Of a DNA stretch of 34,312 nt, positions 1 through 8,568 are shown piece by piece. The stretch is from positions 1 through 34,312 of the forward strand of contig CABZAZ010000002.1 in NCBI GenBank assembly GCA_902523895.1, given 5' to 3'. A program made the translations under genes and the position numbers. The notes under the pieces are model-generated. The model saw only the letters and a program-made list of their open reading frames with translations, did no database searches and had not been told where the DNA came from. This DNA is from an uncultured Pelagibacteraceae bacterium. Its GTDB lineage: Bacteria; Pseudomonadota; Alphaproteobacteria; Pelagibacterales; Pelagibacteraceae. Numbering within the stretch: position 1 is the stretch's first letter; each line of letters begins with the position of its first letter.

Positions 1-645
1 CTCCTAATTGACGAACGTCCAGAGGAAGTGACGGATATGCAAAGAACCGTTAAAGGTGAGGTCATTAGCTCAACTTTTGATGAACCTGCACAAAGACACG
101 TCGCAGTCGCTGAAATGGTAATAGAAAAGGCAAAAAGGCTCACTGAGCACAAGAAAGATGTGGTGATACTACTTGACTCAATAACAAGATTAGGTCGAGC
201 CTATAACGCTGTTATACCAAGCTCGGGAAAAGTATTAACCGGAGGTGTAGATGCCAATGCACTACAAAGACCTAAAAGATTTTTTGGTGCAGCAAGAAAT
301 ATAGAGGAAGGCGGATCTTTAACTATTATATCCACTGCTTTGATAGATACTGGAAGTAGGATGGATGAGGTAATTTTTGAGGAATTTAAGGGGACTGGAA
401 ATAGTGAAACTGTTTTAGACAGAAAAATTGCAGATAAAAGAATTTATCCTGCAATCGATATAACAAAATCAGGCACTAGAAGGGAAGAATTATTATTTGA
501 TAAAAATGACCTTCAAAAAATGAATGTTTTAAGAAGAATAATTGCACCGATGGGAACAATGGATGCAATTGAGTTTATTAGCTCTAAGCTAAAAGATACT
601 AAAAATAATTCCGATTTCTTCAATTCAATGAATAAACCCAGCTAA
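1..645 (+). CDS. rho: Transcription termination factor Rho, C-terminal part (5' end outside window)
   Basis: RNA-dependent ATPase/helicase ring that releases RNA polymerase at Rho-dependent terminators. The frame is open from base 1, so the gene continues upstream; 214 residues are visible against about 420 in the family, so the RNA-binding N-terminal domain and Walker A lie outside. Visible family signatures are [13 protein letters not shown] at the left edge, the Walker B stretch [16 protein letters not shown], the Q-loop-like [20 protein letters not shown], the arginine-finger region and the R-loop KGTGNSE. A GTG at 28 is internal and is not the start. In alphaproteobacteria rho is followed directly by mnmE; here a reverse-strand sulfotransferase gene intervenes, with its stop codon one base beyond the rho stop. 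No hairpin terminator is visible between the two. Confidence 0.97.
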   Translation, partial: LLIDERPEEVTDMQRTVKGEVISSTFDEPAQRHVAVAEMVIEKAKRLTEHKKDVVILLDSITRLGRAYNAVIPSSGKVLTGGVDANALQRPKRFFGAARNIEEGGSLTIISTALIDTGSRMDEVIFEEFKGTGNSETVLDRKIADKRIYPAIDITKSGTRREELLFDKNDLQKMNVLRRIIAPMGTMDAIEFISSKLKDTKNNSDFFNSMNKPS

Positions 646-646
646 T

Positions 647-1489
647 CTATAAATAGCCAAGTTCAATTAATTCATCTTTAAGTTCAGTTTCCAGTTCTAT
701 TTGAATATTTTTTGGTAGTGAATTTTGCCAAATATTATCAGGGCCTTTATTGAAAAATTTTACGTTTTCACTTGTCCCTTTAACAAAAACATTTTCAGTA
801 AACTTACCATTTTCTTCTATTTTTTTTAAAGCTTCAAAAGAGGTTGATTTTATAACATTTTCCTTTTTAACATCCGAGACTTCAAAATCGATGAACTTTT
901 TAATAAATGTAATAATTCTATCAATTTCTTGATATATATTTTTTATCAAGTCCTCATATTTAATAATCAGCAAATTTTCATTATTTTTTGTCCAGAACTT
1001 ATAGTGTTCTTTCCACGAGCCAAGATATGTAATTACGTTTCCACCCCTCAATTCAATTTCTCTACCAGGAGAAAGAATTTTTGATGTGAGGAGAAACTCT
1101 TTAGATTCCTCAAAAGATTTACTGAAATGATTAGATATAGAGTCAATAAGATTTCTAGGATCTCTTACAATGTAAATTGTAGCTCGTGTACATTCTTTAT
1201 TAGTAAAAGGATAATTATCGACTTTACAATTTAAATGATGTGTTTTGAAAAATTTTATTTTATTGTCTAAGTTAATTCTTTCTTGAGATGTAATCCAATG
1301 CTTTTTAATTTCGTGAATATTATTATAATCTTGAGTAAAATATTCTAAAAATTGCTTTTGTGGATACTGATCAATTTTTTTTATGCTAGGAAAATCAAAT
1401 ATTCCATCCTCTGTGTAGATTAAAGAAGAAATTATAGATCTAACCCATGTATTTCCACTTTTCGGATATGATGCTACCCAAATAATCAT
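647..1489 (-). CDS. PAPS-dependent sulfotransferase, copy 1
   Basis: A 280-residue protein of the P-loop sulfotransferase superfamily, which moves sulfate from PAPS to a hydroxyl or amine acceptor; the acceptor cannot be read from sequence. Seen: the 5'-phosphosulfate loop YPKSGNTWVR at residues 8-17; the catalytic-region FFKTHH (His84/85); the 3'-phosphate motif VRDPRNLIDS with Arg109 and Ser117; and a C-terminal KGPDNIW that resembles the RKGxxGDW motif. No signal peptide, so probably cytoplasmic. It is the same length and subfamily as the gene at 17542-18384. It lies opposite in direction to rho and mnmE, tail-to-tail with rho (1 base between stops) and head-to-head with mnmE (38 bases), so it interrupts a usually contiguous pair. 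Its base composition looks like its neighbours, which argues against very recent transfer. The family call is firm; the substrate is unknown. Confidence 0.9.
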   Translation of the reverse strand: MIIWVASYPKSGNTWVRSIISSLIYTEDGIFDFPSIKKIDQYPQKQFLEYFTQDYNNIHEIKKHWITSQERINLDNKIKFFKTHHLNCKVDNYPFTNKECTRATIYIVRDPRNLIDSISNHFSKSFEESKEFLLTSKILSPGREIELRGGNVITYLGSWKEHYKFWTKNNENLLIIKYEDLIKNIYQEIDRIITFIKKFIDFEVSDVKKENVIKSTSFEALKKIEENGKFTENVFVKGTSENVKFFNKGPDNIWQNSLPKNIQIELETELKDELIELGYL

Positions 1490-1496
1490 AAAAGTT

Positions 1497-1506
1497 TATA
1501 ATTATA
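1497..1506. promoter_or_regulatory. Overlapping divergent -10 elements (palindrome TATAATTATA)
   Basis: The 38-base gap between sulfotransferase copy 1 and mnmE contains a perfect 10-bp palindrome that carries TATAAT on both strands. On the forward strand the TATAAT at 1497-1502 would start mnmE RNA near 1509, about 19 bases before its ATG. On the reverse strand the TATAAT at 1506-1501 would start RNA about 5 bases before the sulfotransferase ATG. No convincing -35 box is seen on either strand, and AT-rich DNA gives such hexamers by chance, so this is a weak call. Confidence 0.35.
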
Positions 1507-1527
1507 TAAAATAAAAAACCAAATTAT

Positions 1528-2859
1528 ATGACAATTTATGCATTATCTAGTGGACCAGGCATTTCTGGCGTGGCTGTTGTGAGAATTTCAGGACCAGATT
1601 CCTCAAAAGTGTTAAAATTGCTAACTAAGCATGAATTGCCAGCTCCAAGAGTGGCCACCCTTCGAAAAATAAACAATATCAACACTTCTGAGCTTATCGA
1701 TGAGGGTTTAATTTTATGGTTTCCTGGCCCTCAGAGCTACACAGGTGAAGATATGGTCGAAATACATATTCATGGTGGTAAAGCAGTCGTAGAGGCGCTT
1801 TTAAATACTCTTTCAAACATAAAAGAGTGCCGACTTGCATACCCTGGTGAGTTTACAAAACTCGCTTTTCAAAACGGTAAAATAAATTTGCTAAAAGCAG
1901 AAAGTATAGCTGATTTGATTTCAGCAGAGACTGAAATTCAGAGATTACAAGCTGTAAAAATGATGAAAGGAAAATCCTCAGAAAAATTTAATGAGTTGAG
2001 AGAGAAATTGTTAAAAATTTTGTCATTCGTTGAAGCTAAAATAGATTTTCCTGACGAAGATTTACCAGAAGAAAATTTAAAAAAAATAAAAGAAGTTTCT
2101 TCGGATGTCTTAAGTGAGATTAAAAAAATTTTGAATGATCAAAAAGTTGGAGAAATAATCCGTGAAGGTTTTAAAATTGCAATCGTAGGACCAACCAATG
2201 CCGGAAAGTCCAGTCTATTGAATAATTTATCGAACAGGGAAGTCGCTATAGTCTCTGAAATTGCTGGTACCACAAGAGATGTTATCGAAACGCATTTAAA
2301 CATAGACGGTTATCCAGTTATAATTTCAGACACAGCAGGTATAAGAGAGTCGAAGGATGAAATTGAAAAAAAAGGAATAAAATTATCATTAAAGAAAGCT
2401 GAAAACGCTGACTTAAAGTTAGTAGTGGTGGATGCTAAAAGTATTGATTTAAGCGGATTTTTGAATGATTTGTTAAAAAAGGATGCAATTCTAGTTATTA
2501 ATAAATCAGATTTGTTGAAAGAAAAATTGGACCCTGAAGTCTCTAAATTTAATCATGTTTTGATTTCACTAAAAGATAATCTAAATATAGATAAATTAAT
2601 TTCTAAAATAAAAAACCACTTAGAAAATAAATTTATATCAGAGGAAGATATCTTAATTACAAGAGAAAGGCATAGACAACATTTGCTACAGTGTGTTGAA
2701 CACTTGAAAAATTTTTCAGATAAAAATGATAAAAAAGATTTTGATAAAGGTGCAGAGGATTTAAGGTTAGCTACAAGACAATTAGGTATGATTGTTGGTA
2801 AAGTAGATGTAGAGGAGATATTAGGCAGTATTTTCAACGATTTTTGCATTGGAAAATAA
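1528..2859 (+). CDS. mnmE: tRNA uridine-5-carboxymethylaminomethyl(34) synthesis GTPase MnmE
   Basis: GTPase that works with MnmG to add the (carboxymethyl)aminomethyl group at C5 of wobble uridine 34, using a tetrahydrofolate-derived one-carbon unit. The 443-residue length is normal. Domains: N-terminal folate-binding domain (about 1-118, starting MTIYALSSGPGISGVAVVR), helical domain, inserted Ras-like G domain with G1 GPTNAGKSS at 221-229, DTAG at 268-271 and NKSD at 325-328, then the helical C-terminus ending in the diagnostic CIGK (440-443), whose Cys is required for modification. ATG at 1528 gives the canonical N-terminus. It begins the mnmE-mnmG-rsmG-parA-parB block, but 116 bases separate it from mnmG, so mnmG may also have its own promoter. 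Confidence 0.98.
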   Translation: MTIYALSSGPGISGVAVVRISGPDSSKVLKLLTKHELPAPRVATLRKINNINTSELIDEGLILWFPGPQSYTGEDMVEIHIHGGKAVVEALLNTLSNIKECRLAYPGEFTKLAFQNGKINLLKAESIADLISAETEIQRLQAVKMMKGKSSEKFNELREKLLKILSFVEAKIDFPDEDLPEENLKKIKEVSSDVLSEIKKILNDQKVGEIIREGFKIAIVGPTNAGKSSLLNNLSNREVAIVSEIAGTTRDVIETHLNIDGYPVIISDTAGIRESKDEIEKKGIKLSLKKAENADLKLVVVDAKSIDLSGFLNDLLKKDAILVINKSDLLKEKLDPEVSKFNHVLISLKDNLNIDKLISKIKNHLENKFISEEDILITRERHRQHLLQCVEHLKNFSDKNDKKDFDKGAEDLRLATRQLGMIVGKVDVEEILGSIFNDFCIGK

Positions 2860-2975
2860 TAGCTGTTTTATGGGGTTTTTTAAAAGGTTTTTATCGATTC
2901 TCGTTGATAAATAACACTTTTTTTTAAAAAAAATAGAAATCTTGTAAATATCATAATCGAATATAAATTTAGCTC
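2860..2975. other. Intergenic spacer mnmE-mnmG with T8A8 tract
   Basis: This 116-base gap is the largest within the forward block. It holds a weak inverted repeat (TTTATC at 2890-2895 pairing with GATAAA at 2906-2911 around a 10-base loop), then a perfect T8A8 tract at 2918-2933, and a TATAAA at 2962-2967 close to the mnmG ATG that could be a -10 element. There is no GC-rich terminator hairpin and no tRNA-like fold. A separate mnmG promoter is plausible but not shown. Confidence 0.4.
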
Positions 2976-4847
2976 ATGAAAAAAGATTTACGATTTGATG
3001 TAGTTGTTATCGGCGGTGGTCATGCTGGGTGTGAAGCTGCAGCGGCCTCAGCAAGGCTTGGTGTAAATACCGCTTTATTTACACATAACAAAAATACAAT
3101 CGGAGAAATGTCATGTAATCCAGCTATAGGTGGTTTAGGAAAAGGTCATCTAGTTAGAGAAATAGATGCTTTAGATGGTGTCATGGGAGAGGTTGCTGAC
3201 AAGTCAGGAATACAATTTAGATTATTAAATAGAAGTAGAGGACCTGCTGTAAGAGGACCACGAACTCAGTCTGACAGATCATTATATCGTAAATATATGC
3301 AAGAAAAACTTGTAAACTATTGTAATTTAAGCATTTTTTCTGATCCTGTAACAATGTTTATTTTTGAAAAAAACCAAATAAGTGGCTTTATGACACTTAA
3401 AGGTAACAAAGTGAGATGTAACAAGTTAATCTTAACAACCGGCACTTTTTTAAATGGTTTGATACACATAGGTGATGAAAGAACTCCTGCTGGAAGATTC
3501 AATGAAAAACCGAGCACAGGCTTAAGTGAACAGTTGGAAAAGTATAACTTCAAAATTGGAAGATTAAAAACAGGTACACCTCCTAGATTAGATTCTAGAA
3601 CAATTAATTTTGAAAATTTGGAAAAACAGTTTGCCGATGAAGACCCATATTTTTTTTCTTTTCTGACCAAAAAAAATTTAAACAAACAAGTGTCTTGTTC
3701 CATGACTTATACCAACGAAAAGGTTCACAAAATAATTGAAAAGAATTTATCTAAGAGTGCAATGTATTCTGGAAGCATACAAGGTGTTGGTCCTAGATAT
3801 TGTCCCTCTATTGAGGACAAAATAGTAAAATTTGCTGATAAGACAAGACACCAAATATTTCTAGAGCCTGAGGGTCTAAATGATCATACTATTTACCCTA
3901 ATGGCATATCTACATCTCTACCTGAGGTTGTACAATATGAAATACTCAATAATATCAATGGTTTAGAGGACGTAAAAGTAATTAGACCAGGATATGCTAT
4001 TGAATATGATTATATTGACCCTAGAGAACTCTTTTTAACACTAGAGACAAAAAAAATAAAAAATCTTTATCTTGCTGGTCAAATTAATGGAACTACAGGT
4101 TATGAGGAAGCAGCTGCCCAAGGACTTATAGCAGGAATTAATGCTGCTCAATCTTTAAAGAATATGGAGCCTTTTATTTTAGATAGATCAGATGCTTATA
4201 TTGGCGTTATGATAGATGATTTAGTTACTAAGGGCGTTGCAGAGCCTTATAGAATGTTTACATCTCGAGCAGAATATAGACTAAGTCTTAGATCAGATAA
4301 TGCAGACTTAAGGCTTACACATAAAGGAATTAAAATTAGTTTAATAGGAAAAACTAGAAAACAGCTCTTTGAGGACAAATTTAATAAATTGAGCCAAATA
4401 TCTCTTCAAATGTCTAATTTAAACATTTCACCCACTAAAGCAGATAAATTTGGGATAAAAATAGCGAAAGACGGTGTTTTTAGATCAGCAGAGGAAATTC
4501 TGACTCAAAAAAGTGTTGATATGACAAAAATTAGGAATATTTGGCCTGAAATCCATGATTATGGGAATGAAATTGATGAGCAGATTGAGATTAACTCTCA
4601 TTACAGAGGTTATTTAAAGAAACAAAAGGCTGATATTTTAGCTTTTAAACGAGATGAAAATTTAACAATACCAGATAACATTGATTATGATCAATTTTCA
4701 GGCCTCTCTAATGAAGTGAAAGCCAAATTCAAAGAAATAAGGCCTAAAACTATGGGTCAGGCCTTAAGAATTGATGGAATAACTCCTGCAGCCGTATATA
4801 TTTTGTTGTCACACGTTAAAAGAAAGTCTATTAAGCATATAGCTTAA
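2976..4847 (+). CDS. mnmG: tRNA uridine-5-carboxymethylaminomethyl(34) synthesis enzyme MnmG
   Basis: FAD- and NADH-dependent partner of MnmE in wobble-uridine modification of tRNAs reading NNA/NNG codons. The 623-residue length is typical of the long-form family. The FAD-binding Rossmann motif [10 protein letters not shown] starts at residue 13. The conserved [21 protein letters not shown] region and the [16 protein letters not shown] region follow, then [14 protein letters not shown], the [18 protein letters not shown] segment near the second FAD contact, and the C-terminal helical part that docks MnmE. The stop overlaps the rsmG start by one base (TAATG), which suggests translational coupling. 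Confidence 0.98.
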   Translation: MKKDLRFDVVVIGGGHAGCEAAAASARLGVNTALFTHNKNTIGEMSCNPAIGGLGKGHLVREIDALDGVMGEVADKSGIQFRLLNRSRGPAVRGPRTQSDRSLYRKYMQEKLVNYCNLSIFSDPVTMFIFEKNQISGFMTLKGNKVRCNKLILTTGTFLNGLIHIGDERTPAGRFNEKPSTGLSEQLEKYNFKIGRLKTGTPPRLDSRTINFENLEKQFADEDPYFFSFLTKKNLNKQVSCSMTYTNEKVHKIIEKNLSKSAMYSGSIQGVGPRYCPSIEDKIVKFADKTRHQIFLEPEGLNDHTIYPNGISTSLPEVVQYEILNNINGLEDVKVIRPGYAIEYDYIDPRELFLTLETKKIKNLYLAGQINGTTGYEEAAAQGLIAGINAAQSLKNMEPFILDRSDAYIGVMIDDLVTKGVAEPYRMFTSRAEYRLSLRSDNADLRLTHKGIKISLIGKTRKQLFEDKFNKLSQISLQMSNLNISPTKADKFGIKIAKDGVFRSAEEILTQKSVDMTKIRNIWPEIHDYGNEIDEQIEINSHYRGYLKKQKADILAFKRDENLTIPDNIDYDQFSGLSNEVKAKFKEIRPKTMGQALRIDGITPAAVYILLSHVKRKSIKHIA

Positions 4848-5494
4848 TGGATAACATAATTTTAAATTCTTATTCTAAAATTTCCAATTTGAATGTTTCA
4901 CGTGAAACTTGTAATGAGCTTGAGAGCTTAATTTCCATGATACAGGAAAAAAATCAAAAAATTAATATTATAAGTAAAAAAATGTATGAAAAAGAGGCAA
5001 TAAGAGAGCGCCACATAATAGATTCTGCACAAATTATTGATTTTGTTGATTTAAATTGCAATACAACCTCAGATTTAGGCACGGGGGGTGGGATGCCTGG
5101 ATTAATAGTGGCTATAGTGATGAAAAAAATTAAAAATGATCTGAAAGTAAACCTTTATGAAAAAAGCTACCACAAATGTGCTTTCCTTAAAGAAGTTTCT
5201 AAAAAATTAAATTTAAATACAGAAATAATTCAGAAAGATATTTTTTCACTTAAAAATATTGAAACAGGAACAATTATGTCCAGGGCGTTTAAGCCAATGC
5301 CTGTGATTTTAAATTTGGTAAATGAAAATTTTAAAAAATATAAAAATATTATTTTTTTTATGGGAACTAGCGGAAGAAAAATTTTTAATGAAACACTTCA
5401 AGAGTGGGATTTAGATTATGAAGAAAAAAAAAGTTTAACAAGCAACAACTCATTTATATTAAACATCAAAAAAATTAAAAAAAAGATTTCATGA
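4847..5494 (+). CDS. rsmG: 16S rRNA (guanine-N7)-methyltransferase RsmG
   Basis: SAM-dependent methyltransferase that makes m7G527 in 16S rRNA (E. coli numbering). At 215 residues it is of normal size. The SAM-binding glycine-rich loop DLGTGGGMPG begins at residue 76, after the conserved RERHIIDSAQ stretch. Residues 16-21 (NVSRET) are encoded by DNA that forms the parS palindrome at 4894-4909, so this part of the gene is under two constraints. It overlaps mnmG by 1 base and parA by 4 bases (ATGA), the standard alphaproteobacterial arrangement. Confidence 0.96.
   Translation: MDNIILNSYSKISNLNVSRETCNELESLISMIQEKNQKINIISKKMYEKEAIRERHIIDSAQIIDFVDLNCNTTSDLGTGGGMPGLIVAIVMKKIKNDLKVNLYEKSYHKCAFLKEVSKKLNLNTEIIQKDIFSLKNIETGTIMSRAFKPMPVILNLVNENFKKYKNIIFFMGTSGRKIFNETLQEWDLDYEEKKSLTSNNSFILNIKKIKKKIS
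4894..4909. promoter_or_regulatory. parS centromere site inside rsmG
   Basis: The 16 bases TGTTTCACGTGAAACT match the widely conserved ParB-binding consensus TGTTTCACGTGAAACA at 15 of 16 positions and contain a perfect 14-bp palindrome (4895-4908). It lies 0.6 kb upstream of parA and 1.4 kb upstream of parB, where bacterial parS sites typically cluster. ParB loads here as a CTP-dependent clamp and spreads; ParA then moves the complex. No second full site was seen in the window. Confidence 0.9.
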
Positions 5495-6285
5495 AAATAA
5501 TTTCAATTATAAATCAAAAGGGTGGAGTTGGAAAAACAACAACTGTAATTAATTTAGCATCTGCGTTATCTCAACTTGGTAAAAAAATTTTAGTAATCGA
5601 TCTAGACCCTCAAGGAAATGCTACCACAGGATTAGGATTGTCTAACACCTCTCAATCCGATCAGACAATTTATGGGATTCTCAACGGCACAATGTCGATT
5701 TCAAACGTAATTAAAAAAACAGACTTTCAAAATCTTGATTTAATATCATCCAATGTAGATTTATCCGGATTAGAGGTTGAGACTGCTGGTGATAGCGACA
5801 GAGCCTTTATACTTAAGACTAAATTAACCGCTTATTTAAATGATTCTAGAGGATTATATGATTATATTCTCATAGATTGCCCACCTTCTTTGAGTCTTCT
5901 AACTGTAATGGCTTTGGTATCATCTAACTCACTGCTTGTGCCATTACAAACAGAATTTTTTGCTTTAGAGGGACTTACACAGCTTATGAAGACTATTGAG
6001 AGGATAAAAAATAACTTGAATCCTGAATTGGAAATTCAAGGCATACTTTTAACAATGTATGATCGAAGAAATAAACTTTCTTCACAGGTTGAACAAGAAG
6101 CGAGAGATTATTTCAAAGATAAAGTTTACCAAACTGTGATACCTCGAAATGTAAGATTATCAGAAGCGCCATCTCATGGTATTCCAGTATTGATCTATGA
6201 TAAGAACTGTCCAGGAAGTAAGTCATATTATAGTTTTACAGATGAGTTCATGGCACAAGAAAATAAAGTTGGGAGTGCCGCATAA
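5491..6285 (+). CDS. parA: Chromosome partitioning ATPase ParA
   Basis: Deviant Walker-A ATPase that forms the nucleoid-bound gradient driving segregation of ParB-parS complexes. Its 264 residues are typical of chromosomal (small) ParA/Soj. Seen: the deviant P-loop KGGVGKTTT from residue 10, with the signature lysine Lys10 and Lys15; VIDLDPQGNATTGLG; and LIDCPPSLSLLTV (Walker B). There is no N-terminal helix-turn-helix as in plasmid P1-type ParA, so it is not an autorepressor of that class. It overlaps rsmG by 4 bases and parB by 1 base. Confidence 0.97.
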   Translation: MKIISIINQKGGVGKTTTVINLASALSQLGKKILVIDLDPQGNATTGLGLSNTSQSDQTIYGILNGTMSISNVIKKTDFQNLDLISSNVDLSGLEVETAGDSDRAFILKTKLTAYLNDSRGLYDYILIDCPPSLSLLTVMALVSSNSLLVPLQTEFFALEGLTQLMKTIERIKNNLNPELEIQGILLTMYDRRNKLSSQVEQEARDYFKDKVYQTVIPRNVRLSEAPSHGIPVLIYDKNCPGSKSYYSFTDEFMAQENKVGSAA

Positions 6286-7127
6286 TGAATAAAATAAAAA
6301 AAGGGTTGGGTAGAGGTTTATCTTCTTTAATAGGTGAAACTAAAGTTGAGAATAAAACAAATAAATTAAGGTTAGTCGAAATAGTTCCAAACAAGTATCA
6401 ACCAAGAAAAAATTTTGATGAGGAAAATTTAAATGATTTAGTTAATTCAATAAAAGAACGGGGTGTTATTCAGCCAATTATTGTTAGAAAATCTAATACG
6501 GATAACTCTAAATACGAAATTATAGCTGGAGAAAGAAGGTGGTTGGCAGCTCAGAAAGCTGGACTTCATGATATTCCAGTGGTTGTAACAGACGCTGATG
6601 ATCTTAAATCTTTAGAATTCGCTATTGTTGAAAATGTTCAGAGACATGATCTAAATCCCTTAGAGGAAGCACAAGGCTATAAAAGATTGATAGATGAATT
6701 TGCATATGATCAAGATAAAGTATCAAAATTCATAGGTAAAAGCAGAAGCTATATTTCTAACTCATTAAGATTACTCAATTTACCCAAAGAAGTTCTTGAT
6801 TTTGTTGAACAAAAGAAAATCACGGCTGGTCATGCAAAGATATTAGTAGGGCTAGACAATGCTACGTTTCTTGCAAATAAATTTATTGAAAAAAAATTAT
6901 CTGTTAGACAAGCAGAAAATTTAGTTAAAATATTCAGAAAAACTAAAAGAAATACTTCTAGTAAAGTGGACTCAAATATCCGAGATTTAGAAAACTCTAT
7001 ATCTGAAAAAATTGGGCTTAGTGTTTCTATTAAAAATAATAAAAACAATAAAGGCACAATATCGTTTTATTACAAAGAGCTTGATCAATTAAATAAGATA
7101 ATTGATATAATTAAATCTGGATATTAG
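6285..7127 (+). CDS. parB: Chromosome partitioning protein ParB
   Basis: CTP-dependent DNA clamp that binds parS and spreads. It has 280 residues: an N-terminal LGRGLSSLIG peptide that contacts ParA (with Arg10 in the ATPase-stimulating position), the CTP-binding ParB/Srx domain with VIQPIIVR and GERRWLA at 82-88, ENVQRHDLNPLEEAQGY, the helix-turn-helix region with GKSRSYISNSLRLLNLP, and a dimerising C-terminus. The start overlaps the parA stop (TAATG). Its stop is 4 bases from that of the convergent holA, with no visible terminator. The cognate parS is in rsmG. Confidence 0.97.
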   Translation: MNKIKKGLGRGLSSLIGETKVENKTNKLRLVEIVPNKYQPRKNFDEENLNDLVNSIKERGVIQPIIVRKSNTDNSKYEIIAGERRWLAAQKAGLHDIPVVVTDADDLKSLEFAIVENVQRHDLNPLEEAQGYKRLIDEFAYDQDKVSKFIGKSRSYISNSLRLLNLPKEVLDFVEQKKITAGHAKILVGLDNATFLANKFIEKKLSVRQAENLVKIFRKTKRNTSSKVDSNIRDLENSISEKIGLSVSIKNNKNNKGTISFYYKELDQLNKIIDIIKSGY

Positions 7128-7131
7128 TATT

Positions 7132-8109
7132 TTAAATTTTATCTAAAATCATATTGTTTATGATTTGATTAGAAATCTGAGGATTTTTTTTAATTAAACT
7201 CTCAGTATAGTTTAGATATTCAATAAAACTCTCAATATCATTCAATTCCCATGTTTTGATTTGTTGCTTAATTAAATTTTTATCCTTCCAGAATATTGGA
7301 GGCTTAAATGAGTTAATTACTTGATCTATATTATTATTTTTTTCCAAATTTAGTCTTAACTTTCTTAGTCTTTTTAACTTGTTTAAAAAAGTTCTCAAAA
7401 TTAAAATATTATCCTCGTTAGATGGGATATTTTCATTAAGAATATTGAGCGTTCTTTTTTTATTTTTGCTCAGACAATTATCCACTAACTCTCCAGCACT
7501 GTAATTTTCGCTTAGATTTGTTAATTTTAAAATATCTTCTAATTCTAATTTCTTATTATTTTGACTTAGATTAATAATTTTTTGTAATTCATTTTTAAGA
7601 TTAATTCTATCTCCTTGCGACCTTTCAATGATTAAATTTATGTTTTCAGAAGATAAATTAATCTTATTTTCAAACAAAATTTTCTTTGCGATAGATAAAA
7701 GAGCTTGTGGAGTATCCTCGTAAAAAGGAACAATTATTACAATCTTTTCTTTTTCAAAATAATTCCTCAGTTTTGATCTCTTATCTAATCTTTTCGCGAT
7801 CAAAATTATAACAACATCGTTTATATTTGACTCAATTATTTCCTCTATTAAATTTAATATTTTGTCAGAGACATCAGATATTAAAATTAACTTCTCATTT
7901 TCAAAAAAGGATTTGGAATAAATATTTTCTAAAAATATTTGTTTATTTTCAATTATATCTTTTTCATTATATTTGTAGATGTTTTCTTTTGTAAATTGGG
8001 AAAAATTAGCTTGAATAACATCCTGTTTTTGACCCTCGTTCTCGCCATAAAATAAAAAATAATTAATTTTATTCGTAAACTTTTTTATTTCATAATATTT
8101 AGAGATCAT
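7132..8109 (-). CDS. holA: DNA polymerase III delta subunit (clamp-loader HolA)
   Basis: Delta subunit of the replicative clamp loader, which opens the beta sliding clamp. The 325-residue sequence is poorly conserved, as usual for HolA, but shows the N-terminal FLFYGENEGQKQDVIQ start of the AAA+-like domain, the VIILIAKRLDKRSKLRNYFE segment and the long helical C-terminal part. ATG at 8109 is chosen; an in-frame TTG two codons earlier is less likely. It overlaps lptE by 11 bases. The order leuS-lptE-holA is standard in alphaproteobacteria and supports the call. Confidence 0.88.
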   Translation of the reverse strand: MISKYYEIKKFTNKINYFLFYGENEGQKQDVIQANFSQFTKENIYKYNEKDIIENKQIFLENIYSKSFFENEKLILISDVSDKILNLIEEIIESNINDVVIILIAKRLDKRSKLRNYFEKEKIVIIVPFYEDTPQALLSIAKKILFENKINLSSENINLIIERSQGDRINLKNELQKIINLSQNNKKLELEDILKLTNLSENYSAGELVDNCLSKNKKRTLNILNENIPSNEDNILILRTFLNKLKRLRKLRLNLEKNNNIDQVINSFKPPIFWKDKNLIKQQIKTWELNDIESFIEYLNYTESLIKKNPQISNQIINNMILDKI

Positions 8110-8566
8110 TTTCAATGATATTTAGGAAAACTCGAATGTCTTGTAGAATCTGTGAGGTCATGTTCTTTTTAATATTTTTTTTGTATTGGTTTAATTCAAA
8201 TTTATTATCCATAGAATTATAAACAGTTTCCTTAATAAATTTTTTGTTAAAGTTCTTATCATTTGACTGGTTATTAAGATAAAAATCCACCATAATGGTT
8301 ATCTTATAACTTGATGCATTACCTTTCTTGTCTTTTGTTGCAACAATATTTTTCTCTGTAGAGATAAAATTAACATTGTAGACATTGCCGGATTTATTAT
8401 TTTTTAGTTTTTCTAGATTCCTGATTATTAATCTACTTATTTCTTTTTCCCCTGAAAATTCTATCAAATCTAGCTTAAAATTGGATTTTTGATCAGCTTG
8501 GTAGATAGGGGAATATCCACAACTTAATAAAAATAGAAATAAAAGAAAATATTTTAAATTTTTCAT
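8099..8566 (-). CDS. lptE: LPS-assembly lipoprotein LptE
   Basis: Outer-membrane lipoprotein that plugs the LptD translocon during lipopolysaccharide insertion. It has 155 residues with a short lipoprotein signal and lipobox LLSC, giving lipid-modified Cys16 followed by the family-typical GYSPIY. The rest is a small alpha/beta fold with low sequence conservation. The ATG lies 2 bases beyond the leuS stop, and the 3' end overlaps holA. Identification rests on the lipobox-GYxPxY start and the position between leuS and holA. Confidence 0.88.
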   Translation of the reverse strand: MKNLKYFLLFLFLLSCGYSPIYQADQKSNFKLDLIEFSGEKEISRLIIRNLEKLKNNKSGNVYNVNFISTEKNIVATKDKKGNASSYKITIMVDFYLNNQSNDKNFNKKFIKETVYNSMDNKFELNQYKKNIKKNMTSQILQDIRVFLNIIENDL

Positions 8567-8568
8567 AT

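Noticed and set aside
8099..8115. Upstream TTG start for holA at 8115
   Set aside because: An ATG two codons downstream is the simpler start and gives a shorter overlap with lptE.
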